A stretch of DNA of 64,000 nucleotides. Origin: Agelaius tricolor. Lineage: Eukaryota > Chordata > Aves > Passeriformes > Icteridae. The stretch covers positions 21,395,744-21,459,743 of the forward strand of contig JALJCS010000004.1 of the NCBI GenBank assembly GCA_023055355.1, given 5' to 3'. Positions 35,575 through 48,210 of this stretch are shown here, piece after piece. The stretch's first letter is position 1. Every line of letters begins with the position of its first letter. The notes under the pieces were generated by a model. It worked only from the letters and a program-made list of their open reading frames with translations. It did no database searches and had not been told where the DNA came from. A program made the position numbers and the translations under genes.

Positions 35575-36616
35575 CTAATAACATTTGAAAAAAACACATG
35601 TGAGAGTTTTACTATTAGTCAGCAAATGTAAACTTCAATAGTAGTTTTTGTCTGGTTTTTGGGCTTTTTAATCTTGTTTTAATAACAAGTGCTTGTGAAG
35701 ACTGAAAGCTTACCCATATTCCACAGAAATCTAAACAATTCAGAGCCAAATGTTTATTTGCTTTCAATGAATGGACTTACACTATCAGCTTCAAGAAAAG
35801 TTAAATTTCAATGTCAGTAGCAATGACTAATTCATGCTCATTGCATTTTCTTGTTTGTTTCTACCCTGGAAGTAGGTAATCACACATACAGATGATGAAC
35901 TTGCTAGCTTTGTACAATCCCACATTTCCAAAAGTGTGCGGCAAAATGCCTTTTCTTTGAAACAGTTATTAAGGTCTCATGTAAGATGCCAAAAAACCCC
36001 AAAGGAACCTGCTAATTCACAGACAAAAATAGAGTATCAGTTGAAGAAAACCTCATTTCAGAACAGTAAGCAATTATCTGAAGGATATTTAGAAGTTATA
36101 GGTTAGAAAAGGAGTAATATCACCGGGGTTTTTAGTAGTCTACAATTAAGTCTACCGCATGGGTGCTACTTTTCTCTTGAATTTCCTAAGTCATTCAGAC
36201 CTCTCCTGGAATTTTGCTTTCTTAAATATGGGAGACTGCATATGTTCTTGGCAACTTAAGACAAAGGACACGTACATTTATTTACATAAAAACATACATT
36301 TATACCACACTTTTAACACAAGAGCAAGTCATTGCAAGGGAAAGGTTTTTTGACTTTTAGATTATTCCTTACCTGGTCTGCTGCAGTCAGAGTGAAATCA
36401 TATTGCTGTTTTAAGACACCTCTGAATTTTAATTCGAGAAGTTGCCAACTAGTGAACTAATATTTAGTGTACAGTACATTAAATATTAGTAAAATAGAGG
36501 TACAAACCAGATCTCTTACAACTACTGCAAACTTCACATGATAAGTCATGATGGAGGGCCAGGGGTGTGGGGAAGGTGGTACAACTATTTCAAGGAAGGC
36601 AAGCTGATATGTTCTT

Positions 36617-36735
36617 GTAAACCACCAGAGGTGCTTAGGGAGATGGTTTAATGGTGGGCTTAGTAGTGTTAAGTTAATGATTGGACTTGATGATTTAAAG
36701 ATATTTTTCAACTAAAGGGATTCTATTATTCTATA
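36617..36735 (+). mobile_element. Short CR1 3' terminus, sense on +
   Basis: The run from gtgcttagggagatggttta through atggtgggcttagtagtgtt, attggacttgatgat and ttttcaac to the end attctattattctat matches the last ~100 nt of CR1, including its degenerate ATTCTATG-type terminal repeats. It is a very short 5'-truncated copy, antisense to NTRK2. Confidence 0.85.
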
Positions 36736-36954
36736 TTCTTAGTTGCATTTGTGTGTATTTTAGTAACCCTGGCAACCAACAGTGGCATCTAAAACAACCA
36801 TTATGGGAGAAACCTCAGACCTATGACTGAGAGTCTACAGGAGTAAAGAAGTCCACAAGGGGAAGGGAGTCCTGCAATTCCTATTGAAGGCAGAAAAATT
36901 AATCACAATAAAAACATATTTTAAGGAAAAAACTAAGTAACAGGAGTCAAAAAA

Positions 36955-37004
36955 ATGAAAGAAAGAAAGGGAAAAGGTAAAAGAAAAAGTGAAAAAAAAA
37001 AGAC
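36955..37004 (+). repeat. Purine-rich low-complexity tract
   Basis: Nearly pure A/G sequence (gaaagaaagg, gaaaaagtg, A-runs). In the NTRK2 transcript it is a polypyrimidine stretch within the intron. Confidence 0.8.
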
Positions 37005-40000
37005 AAGAGTCTACTAACTTTAATCACTAAAACAAGAAACCAGGTGCAGTACATAAAAAAGGATATATGAATACAAAATAATTGTGGGGAGTGGGGCGGA
37101 CTGGGAGAACAGAGCAAGGGAACAGGACAAATATAAAGATGCAAAAACTGAACAGAAGTGCTTTAAAAAACAAAACTTCATTTGTATACTGGATCTCTGA
37201 CTATTTGGAGACGTTGAGCTAACAAAGGCAAAATATTATGGGCAGTAGATACTTATAAGATGATTCCTAAATGGGATGCCAACTTCCCATTTGACTTCTC
37301 AGAGTTCAAATGGAGTCAGTTAGGCAGGTTGAGGGAAAGCTTCATTTTGGGTTGAATTGCTGCCGAGGTGCTAGATTCTGAGTTTAATATTAGTTTTAAA
37401 AGTACACTGCTGTTATATAAGCTGCCACTCAGACTTGCTGAGGAAAGTACACTAAAGAATAAAAATGAAAGAACGTCAAAATGAAAGTGGAAGACAGGAA
37501 AAAAACTATTCATCTTCCCTGTACAAGGAATGACAGAATTCCATTCATCCTTTAAAGGAACATTATGTATCTGTCTCTCTAAAATGCAAATTTGTCCAAG
37601 ACAGTAAAGAAAATAATAAGTAGTTTAAAATGTGATAACTTTACTTCCAATAGCAGTTCTTCATTCAAAAAGCTTTGAAATCAGCACTGAATTAATTAAG
37701 AGTCTAACAAACATCATAAAGAATCTGGAGTACGCTATTTTGGGAATATCAAATTTAAGCCTAACTGCTTAATAGAAAGAGTAGCTTGAATTATATTATT
37801 AATAAGGATCTAGTTGAGCTACCAGTGAGGACTTTTTTTTAATCCTATTTTCTAGAAGTACCACAATTGACCATCTCATGAGCTTTGCAGACCTGTATCT
37901 CAGATACTGGATGATCTGCACTGTTCTGAGAGTTTAGTCTGATTGGGAGCTGGATAAAATGCCACCAACTAACTGTTCCCAGCTTTTCAATTCATTAGAG
38001 AGGAAAGCATGAAAGGAAAAGTATAACAGCAAACCCACTACCTTTATACTACTGTACTGATTTTGAAAGAGGAGCCTTTAAACATGACCATTTTTAAATG
38101 TAAAGAAGCCAATTTTTTTCTGTCTTCAACCAGCACACAACAAAAAAACTGAACAGTCAATGGCATTGTAGCATCAAAGGCATCATAACATCTAATTCAC
38201 ATATTTGGGAAAATAACTGTTCTTGAGATAGTTGCACATTCATGGACTCAATTTCTATCTATCCCAAAAATATCAATCACACTTCTTCTCACTGGTTATG
38301 TTCCTTACAAGCCACCATCTAAGTCATTCAGGAAGGAAAATATTACATGATGATCATCTGAACTTTCTTCACAAAGCAAGATGCTAAATTTTAGTTGCCT
38401 AAAATCCTTCTTGCTCCAACAGGACTTGAAATACCAATGCGTTGTAATAAACTGGAGGTCTGAAGTCAGTCTTTCTTAGTCATTAACAACCTGACCTACA
38501 CTCTGTCTAAATAAATGTTTCCCATAATGATGACTTAACTGAATACAAAACTTTTTATATATACTCACATCCCACTCGCTAATGATGCCATTACATATGA
38601 GTTGCATAAATTTGGAGACCATGTATGTAAATCAAATAATTCAAGGGAAAGTACAAGCAAAACAAGTGCTGAACAACTGAAACTTTCTATGACATTAAGT
38701 CTCATCCCATATTCTCTCTTCATCAAGTGCATAACATTTGTTCTAATATTGCATAAGGTTTGCATAAGGTTTATTCAGAATATTGTTTGTGGCATTGATC
38801 TAAACAAAGCATTTGAATCAAAAATCAATGTACATTTTATTTTTTCTAGTGTGGACTAAATGGCATGTATCTCTTCTTTCTTTTTACATGAACTGTGATT
38901 CCTATGGAGAAAGTTCAAGCTGATGACTAGAAGGGAGGAAGGCTAAGGTAAGAAGCAGCTGCATTACTGAAAAAAGAAGTCTTATAAAATTTGTCCGTTT
39001 CTCTCTTTCAAGAAGGAAAGAAAATGAAACCATTTATTCCTAGTTCTATTTGCTTCTTGGATCTGAGCCATTGCTTCAAAGAGCAGTGCTGGCTAATGCT
39101 GTGGCAAAATCAGGACAAAATGTCACTTAACTTTTGTTGGAAAGTGAGAAGAGAGTCCTGGATAGCTTTTGCTGAATTTTTTTTGCACAAGGAAGAATAA
39201 TGTCTTAGAGCAATGGCTACACAACAGCAGAAGATAAAATTCTCTGAAGAAATACCTACCATTTCTTAGGATTTTGCAGATTTTACATGCGCCAGTCTCA
39301 ATACTCCTTTTGTTTCAGAGCACAAAAATATAAGCATTCACTACAATTTTTTTCTTTCATCTAAAAATAGTTTTTACTTCATGAAATACTAAGACCATGT
39401 TTTTAATTCATATAATTAAGAGCTCTAATGACAAGCATAAATATTACTTTTTTAACCTAATGATAAAAGCATGTATAGAAGACAAAAAATTAGACTTATT
39501 GGAGGCCAGGAATTCACAGAAAATTCTGTAGCTGAATTCAACATTAGTCTCTATTTTCTGATCCAATTTTCCTGTAACCAAATTTACTTAGTAAATGGGA
39601 AAACTAGGACCAGAAGAGACTAAATAGTCTGACCCATGAAGTTATACATCAAGGTAAAGAAATTTGACCCTCTTATATGCTCCAATTACTTATAACAGGA
39701 AGGTAGCACACAATCATATTAAACTCAGGACTATTTACAGAACCCAAAGCTAAAAAGTTTCTTCAAAATATACAGTATCTTATGAAGATTTCTTTTCCAC
39801 TATAACTGTCTCTTCCTCTAATGTCTAAATTTATGCTCCACAGATAAGGATACATGGCTGTAATTTTATGGTTGCTTCCACCTGTATTAGATTTCCAAAT
39901 AAGCATAATAAAAGTGTAGTCATCAACGTCAGTATTGCAGCCACTATTCAAACTATTTAATTGTTTGTTTCATAAATCTAGAAGTTTATGAAATAGAATG

Positions 40001-41750
40001 GAGGCACATACTTAGGTATAGAACCTCATAAAGCTGTTCTCAGTGTAAAAAAAGTTAGAAATAAGAGATGATAAAACTGGACCTTTTTACTCAACATTTT
40101 AGAGACCAAAAATATTTTGCGTTAACAGTCCTCTACACTGTTAACTAGGATTATTTAATACCTTAACCTGTTTTTCTTTAGTTTGATCTTGACTTTTGAT
40201 TTTATTTCCCAGTATGATGCATTGGATATGATGCTAATTTTCAAAGCAGGCAGCAGAAAAGAAAACATTTGTGCTCTGCACTCTTGAAGGAGAAAATATT
40301 GTATCTTTCTCAATGAGAGTCATTACCCTCATGACTTCCAGTGCAATATCCAACCGAAGTTTACTTTTACAGTACTGCTGCTCGTGCTGCAGTTGTTTTG
40401 CTTTCTATTGATTAGTCAGTCAAGGACATTAAGAACTGAAGCTCAAACCACCATTACTCAGAGACAGCCAGTACATATATTTTACAGAGCTTCTAATTCA
40501 GGGACAGTTAAAGGAAAAAAGAGAGAGTGTGAATAAGCAACTGCTCAGACACTGAAACAGAACCCGGCATTAACAACAGCTCCCCACAGAACCACAGAAT
40601 ATGTGCATTAGTAGAAACCCAACTCACAGGAAAGAGTGTAGCAATTACTATATGCATACACATTTAAAAAAATGGATATCTGCGGGTTATTTTACAGTTC
40701 ATTTGCATGAAACACTGTATGCCTGAGAGATCAATCAATAAATCAAGGGATGCTTTCTCAAAGCTTCCTGCAAGTACTTTAAAAGTCAAAGCTCTTAGGA
40801 AAGAAGGCCCTTTACCTTATGACATCCCTAGAATTTGTGCTTAAATGCACTCATTGGTATGCATGTAAAATACAGAAATGCTACTACACAGCTACAATTT
40901 TGACAAGCATCAGTTTACAGCCACAAGGAAGATCAGAGCACTTGAAAGACACAGCATAATTATTTCTTGCCCCTTTGAAAAAGAGAATCACTGTCAATTT
41001 TGAAACCATTCTGTCTCTACCCAAATGTTGAAGACAACCCTACCATCCAGTTATCTTGAGTAATTCCAAATATTCTGCATTTTCAATATATGACCTTTTA
41101 ATAAGAGCTGGAAAGAGAGTTTTCATATACAAATTAGGGAAATAGCAGTACTTGTTACAGTGCAATAGGAGTTATGGAACTGTATCACATATGTTCATTT
41201 ATAATGGAATTATTTTGCTTACTGTTCCCTTACAATAATATTAACACCTTTGATCTATTACTTTCCTCACAGCTGTTATTGAGCAATTCTTCATCTTCCT
41301 TGCTATGACATTTTACCTTGTGTCTGTGAAATCTGAACAATTCTTAAAAGGTGCATCTCATAATCACTTAGTGCTTCCAGTAAAACAATTATGGGGTTTC
41401 TTCACTTCATTAATTTCAACTGCCTTCCTTTACAGTCACTACTAATCAAGTACTTCCACACAGCAATTAACAATTTTTCTTTAAAAAACCTCATCATTAT
41501 CTTAATTGTGGTCAATGATCAAGATAATGGACTGACTACAAACAACCAAGAGCCAAATTCTAGTAGTCCCATTAATATTATGCTACATGAAGATAAACTA
41601 TGTGATTTCTGTGCACCTCTTCTTCCTCTGTCTTCTGCAGGCTTCTAAGTCCAGAACCAGAGATCACTGGCCCATTTTGTTACAATAATAGCTCAAATAT
41701 TTCACCCCACAAATTCTCTCTTGATTGAAAACTTAAGATGTATGTGCCAT

Positions 41751-42058
41751 AGGTGATCAGGCCCACACAGCATGTGTTTATGAGATGTTGGTTCTGATTG
41801 ACAAACCTGGTCTACATCTATGACAAGGCAACACACTTGATGGATGAGGGAAGGGCTATGGATGTTGTCTGCCCATACTTTAGTCAAGCCTTTAAAAGCA
41901 TTTCCTACAGCACTCTCCTGGAGAAACTGGCTGGTTGTGGCTTGGATGAGTGCACTGTTCTCAGGGTTAAAAACCATCTGGATAGCTGGGCCCACAGAGT
42001 GTTGGTGAATGGAGTTACATTCAGTTGGTGGCCAGTCACCCATGGCTTTCACAAGGGA
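41751..42058 (+). mobile_element. CR1 LINE reverse-transcriptase fragment, sense on +
   Basis: The frame at 41798-42040 reads like the CR1 reverse transcriptase around motif A and the following helix region: blocks such as TNLVYIYDKATHLMDEGRAM, SISYSTLLEKLAGCGLDECT and a closing GVTFSWWPVT. In working copies motif A is of the form LDFSKAFD; here it is PYFSQAFK, so the conserved aspartates are lost. The usual GVPQGS motif is also altered (FHKGK) and the similarity stops there, before the YADD box. The piece is dead, lacks both ends, and is antisense to NTRK2. Sequence to about 42300 beyond it is not recognisable to me as CR1. Confidence 0.88.
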
Positions 42059-45000
42059 AAAACACAAAAGAGTGAAAGAATGGCACTAGTTATCTCTTAC
42101 CACAAATCCAATGTCACAGAATGGGAAAAAGACAACCTTCAAGTTGCTGTCCACTGAAGCTTAGCTAAAGTAGTCCTCTGCAGTAACACATGGCCTTTGA
42201 GGGTGGTGAAGGATGAGGCACAGTATGCTTCCTCCTGAACCTCGAGGCCTGGTTTTGCCTTCCTGAAAAGTCATCTCGAAGTTTTGCATACACTTGTAGG
42301 CAGTTTGAAGAATGTGCATTCAGGTCCTGCACCTATTTCAAGGCTCCATAATCTTTTCTTTCTCCCTGGATATTACAGTATATTGGAATCCCTCCCCATC
42401 CAGAAGATGGAGAATATTTGTAAGGAAAAATACTGCACAAAACTGTACTAATTGAAGCAATCTGAATCTTCCAAATCCCATCTACTTGGAGCCATTGTGA
42501 AAACCACGTGCACTTACTCCAGTCTAGCCTTGATTTGCTTTACTCTGTTCTCAGTTTTACATGGACACAAAATGGTTCTCCATTCAATGAAGCACTCTTC
42601 ACAGGATATACCAAGAAAAGGAGAAAGAAAGTGGTCTTGGGAAAAGGGAAGTTTCCACTCATTTCATTTATGAGTTCTACCTCTTACAGCACCCTTTTGA
42701 AACAACAAATCACGTGCATTTAATGTGCTATTTCCGCCTATATTACTACCACCTTTAGACCCACGCACTTTATAGTAAAAGTAAACAATTTTACTAAGTG
42801 ATACTATGTAATTACAAATTTAGTTAACATCAAATAAATGAGACATGAATCTATAATAGATACCATGTGTAATTGCCATAGCTGCCAGAGCAGGCTATTA
42901 GCAGATCAGTGAATAAGACTGTTCTCTTATTGGAAACTGTATTCCTGCAAGTGGAGTGCATGGGTTTACATCCACATCTGGCACACAGGATGCCATATAT
43001 GTTATATAACTTCGAATTTCTGAATACTCTTTGTCAGCCAAAGAGTGCTGGCTACCACTGACACACTAGGAATAGAAATTTCCAAGGTGTTTAAACAGAA
43101 ATAGAAATATCCTTTCCCTTTTTGTGCAAGTGAAACCCTAATTCCTGTCCTGTTACCAGGTCAAGTAAAACCACTCTCCAGCATATTACTGTCATATAAC
43201 TTTGTAGAGACAGAACCAGGAAAGGAGTATTTCTATTGCTCAATTATCACTGTAGCATTGCTGAGGTGAGCCTTCTGAACTTCCCTCTTTCTACACAAAG
43301 AATAATCTTGTACATGTATTAAGGTTAACAAAATGCTTGAAATGCATTTGAAATAAACAATATTTCATCTGAAAGATGAGAGATTTATGTTTTTCCTTAG
43401 GATTGATGCTTTCCCTAAAGGCACCAAGAAAAGCAGAGTACTCAGTCTTCACAGTCAAACTGTCTTTTCAGTCAATAGGAAGGCATACCAATACACCTGA
43501 CTCTTCTTTGGTCAGGCAAACAGAAGGCCTACTTTTTGGGTCAAAAACTAAACGGGTTCCAGCCTGCAACAACTGCAGGTCAGGAGCACATGGAACCTGG
43601 CAATGCTTTCTTTAGCCATGATGCTGCTGGTATTGGCCAAGGTGGTTTTCTGCACTTCTGCTACAGCCACGGCACAAAGAACCAGCAACAGTGGTAACAC
43701 CTGCCTTTCTTCCTTTCATAAGACAGGGTTCCCATCTCATTCCCATGTCCCCAGCCTCCCCCCCAAAAATAAACTCAAGACCTACATGGAGCAAGGCTAC
43801 TGCAAATTATAGCTTGAGTGACCCCTTCATACCTGACTAATCATGTGAATTCAGACACACAAGATGACGTGGAACAGATATACAAGAAAATCCAAACAGT
43901 AGTTAACATGCCAAAATCTCTCTGGTGTAAATGGCACGTGCAAGACTACTTGCTTCCAGGCCCATGTGCTAAAGTAAAGACTTCAAAGACAAAGAGTTCA
44001 GGGCACATATTTGCCAGTAAATAAAAATATGCAGGGGTGTATCTTCTTTTCTTTTATTCACAATAATTTAATCTATATTAAAGTAAGTTACTATTTTGAC
44101 CTACGACAAACAGCATTCTCCTATAAAATGTTCCAGTACATTTCAAAGGAGAGAATGCGTCAAAAATTATTTTCAAGTACTTATGGGGCCATCCTACTTG
44201 AGGAATGAGGGAGAAGCATGTCTTAAACCTGTGGGTACAATCTATGCCTTTCCCCATGGGCCAGAGACCATAGCCTAGTCCCACTGGCTTTAATGCCATT
44301 ACAGGTAACCTCAAAGACTACTGTGCACTGCCCCAGAACCAAGTCAAATTATACAGTATATGCAAAGCACACACTGTGACTACTGTCCAGAGAGACCACT
44401 TAAGAGATAATGCAGGACAAAGTTATTTCTGATTACATGAAGTTAATTGGAAGAGGTGAGTCAGTTATGTGAGATGCATGCTATTATTGCAACTGAATTT
44501 ATAATTTTCAAAATGATTGTACCAGTATTTGTTAGTGTAGGGCCCAGAAGTCTGGCATTTGGCCAATGGTAATTATTTAGGCGTGTTGCCATGAATTACT
44601 ATTGATGGAATACAAAGCAATTTTTGACATTCTGTCAGAAAAATGCATTAAAGGTACTTGAGAGCTTTTGTGATTTTACTCTTGCCTGGACTGGAAAATA
44701 AGATGTTGATTGAAAAAATGGTAAAAAAATTAAAAAACCCCACCCAAACCACACACAAACCAAAGTCAAAACACAAGATTTGCAACTTCTCCCTGGAGAC
44801 AGAGCTAGGTTTGCTTGCACCAATGGATTCGTATCAGTTGCTTCACAATGTATTTATAATGAGAAAACCAGGACAGCACCTTATGTTTGCACACGCTTAT
44901 TTACACCATTCCAATTTTTCAAATATTTCAATAGAAAAGAAATCGCTTTCAAGTTCTGTTCAAAGCCCTGACATTAATTTCCCAGATTCAAAAGGGAACA

Positions 45001-45230
45001 TAATACGCATCATTAATTATTCACAATTTTGACTGCATGTATATTTTTTCGAACAAAAATGTATGTATCCATGTATACACAACTATACATAACAGGATAC
45101 ATGCATCCTGAAAAAATGACTGAAATATATGTAGTATTTTATAGTGACATCTGTTCTAAGAATAAGTAATTAATCAGGTCTATTTAATAACATTCTTTAC
45201 AGGTTAGTCTGAATAGCTTTATTTTCTCAC

Positions 45231-45302
45231 CTTCATTGTCGCAGTCTTGCAATGAAAGCCATATTTGATCTACCAGACCAACTCCTTTTACTTCACCATG
45301 AA
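45231..45302 (-). other. Candidate 72-nt phase 1-1 exon-like segment (unproven)
   Basis: On the minus strand the acceptor cattccattccag precedes 72 nt that end GAAG|gtgaga. In phase 1 it is open and encodes VHGEVKGVGLVDQIWLSLQD then CDNE. The pyrimidine tract is short and interrupted, so the acceptor is weaker than at 35.5 kb. It does not resemble any TrkB extracellular or juxtamembrane exon that I know. Probably chance, or a remnant of something else; listed because both frame and donor are consistent. Confidence 0.12.
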
Positions 45303-46279
45303 CTGGAATGGAATGCATTACCATTAATGCAATTAATGCCAAGAATTTGGTTTCCAATTGCCAATGCTACTAGTTTTTAAGTTTATTTTTCTACATCAAT
45401 TGCTTTATTTTTCCTTCTACACTGCAGAAGAGAAAACATCCAATGTGATACTTTTAGATTGTTTTCATTTCACGTTTATCACCCATAACCATCTATAACA
45501 TGAGAAAGACTGTCATTATTGATATTTTTTGGACCGGATTCTACCAGACATAAATTGCGCAAGTGTTTTAGAGCTATAGAAGCACATATCACTTAAAAAT
45601 ATTTATTAAAAATTGCAAGATCATGCTTCATGATAAGCAGTAAGGAGATATTCTTCAGTCACTGGCTAAATTCTTGGTGTATATTCTTGGCCTGCAAAGA
45701 CAAACTTGTGGTACGAATAATCTGCACAAAACTCAGAGTCAAGGCTTGGTCATACTGCATGAAGCTTTTTTTTTTTTTTACTTGGTGCTTATGGTTTTGT
45801 CCAGGACTTTTGCTTTTGATGGGTATCACATAGAGGCAAACCCCCTACTACCTAACATTGAAACAGCTTGTTCAGCACCTGGCGCTACTTCTCATACCCA
45901 GAACTGAAATTAACCTATAACCAACTTGTGTTGCCTAAAGCTTCTGCAAGTGCCCCGCTGTTGTGCCAGAGAACCTGCTGCTCCCTTGCTGAAGGCAGGA
46001 GGTACCCATGCAGCTAAACAGCAGGTATCCAAATCTCCCTCTGTTCTACTCCAAGGTACCTCAGCATGTGGCTGAGATCACACAAATGTGGTAAGAAGAA
46101 TTTTTTGCAAATTCAGTGCTGAACATTCTTTGCAACATGAAAAAAGATTAACTTCACATGCAAAGGCAGCAGATCTGTAGCCAGCAGATCTGGACATAGG
46201 TTATAAATTCAATGTAGGGACAAACATCTAAAACTAAAAAAAAAATATAAAAGCAAATCCCAGCCAAATGGCAAGGCTC

Positions 46280-46302
46280 AATTTAAATAATCTATTTAAA
46301 TT
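46280..46302. repeat. AT-rich stem-loop, 10-bp arms
   Basis: The arm aatttaaata (46280-46289), a 3-nt loop, and tatttaaatt (46293-46302) are a perfect inverted repeat. AT-rich inverted repeats of this size arise easily by chance. Confidence 0.7.
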
Positions 46303-46334
46303 ATACCACTTGAAAATTTGTGTAACTGCACATT

Positions 46335-46349
46335 TATATATATATATAT
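46335..46349 (+). repeat. Short (TA)n run
   Basis: About seven TA units followed by gtacgtac. Confidence 0.85.
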
Positions 46350-48176
46350 GTACGTACAAACTCCCTCCAACATATTTCATATGAGTCACTGAAGAGCTTT
46401 TTCCTTGGAAATTGCATTAACATTAAAAAGAAACAGCAATAGAAACAGAGTTTCTATTACTAGCATTTTATGAACACCATAAAATCAATAGAATATATAA
46501 AGAATTAATTTAGGCCATATTAAATATTATGTCAGTGGAATGAGCAAAGTGAACTGTGGACATTCTTTGACTGATTCAGGATTACGATCAACAGCAAATT
46601 TGGATCCATCATGTTCAACAAGTGTGATTAAATTCATAATATTCTATAATAAAGCTGAGCTCCAGAAGCTTGCTCCTGGAATTATTATGATAACTCTGAA
46701 CCCTGTAATGACTTTTGACCTTCATCTTGCCCAGATTTTCCTAAAAGGCAGGAAAAGGAAGAGGTGATGGCCTGAATGTTATTTATTATTTTTTAGCCAA
46801 CAAAAAAATTATACTAGACCAAACTTTTTAGCTCCTGCAAATACATTCAGCTCATTCTACTAAAGTTTACAGATCTTAAACATCACTTTAAAGTCACAGA
46901 ATTTAATTTTCAAAAAGCAGACACTGTAAAGCTGTATGATGTCTTTGTGAAAACTGAAGCATTTAAGGAAAGATTCTCAGGCTTTTTTGCTTCTAGACAA
47001 ATCATCAATACTCTTTTGGCAGCTTATTCAGAAAGAAATTGCTTGGCTGAGAGAATACTCTAACAGAATTCTAAACAAAAGATAAAGTATTTTTCTGTAT
47101 TTCTGACTATTTATGATATTTCTCAAGACACAAAAGATATTTTACAGGGACAAATAGTTCCACTGCCATTAAAGGAACATTGTTTCCTTTACTGCAACTA
47201 AAATACTGGATCTGGTACTCCCCTTAGGATTTACAATATAACTTCAGGAAGTGAGGTTAGTTAATGAGCATGTAACACATTTACTTAGCCTACACTGAAC
47301 TTAGTTCTAAATGAGGGAAAAGAAATTTATCGAAAATCTAGAAAAAAAGGCAGACAAAAACCATATTAATACTTTTTAAAATATATATTTCACTTGCAGC
47401 TTTGGAAAATGAACTAAACATATTAAGATGTATCATTGCCAATGCAATGGAAACAACCTTTCTCTTGCAAAGACAGAAAATTTTCTCAAACTCAACTCTA
47501 TTTTACAAATCTTGAAAAATCAAATAATGGATACATAACGTTGTTTAACAGCTTTCCTGTCCATAATGCAAACACAATATTACTGGAGATAGGATGGCAG
47601 GGAAAAAGCCCCTTTCATGCCTGACATGACTGTTCACAAAAGCAACACCCTTGTAGCTGGATCAGAGCAGAGCCCTCCCCAGTAATAATGTGACTTTCTG
47701 TCCAAACCCAACTATGCTAATAGTTATTGATGACAATCTCGAATAAAATAGTAATTAAATCTTCCAAAACACCCCTATGACTGGACAAGGTTTGTGAGAA
47801 GGACAGACACCAAGCAGCAGTTCTGACCTTGAAAGAAAACTATTGATTGGATTTTGCCTTGTGAAAAGAAGGAGGGAAAACTGAAACCAACCATTGTGAA
47901 TCATTTATGAGCTCCCACAGGATGGTCCTAACTCCAGTTTTTTACATATCCATGTGCATTTTTCTTTTGGCTTCCACAAAACTAGCTCATATGCAACCTA
48001 TACATGAAAAGAAACTATAAATTCATTCAAGACAACATGAAGACAACCTGTAGACTGCCACTCGAAGTTTGTGTATGTCAGACTGTGTAACCCTTAACAA
48101 CATTAATGTTGCATATACTTTTAAATACACACACATATACATATGTTTTTGTGTGTATGTGTGTTTACTCATGTTA

Positions 48177-48210
48177 ATTACAGTAAATTAGTAATTACAG
48201 TAAATTAGCC
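48177..48210 (+). repeat. Tandem duplication of 17 bp
   Basis: The unit taattacagtaaattag occurs twice in succession, a local replication-slippage type duplication. Confidence 0.85.
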
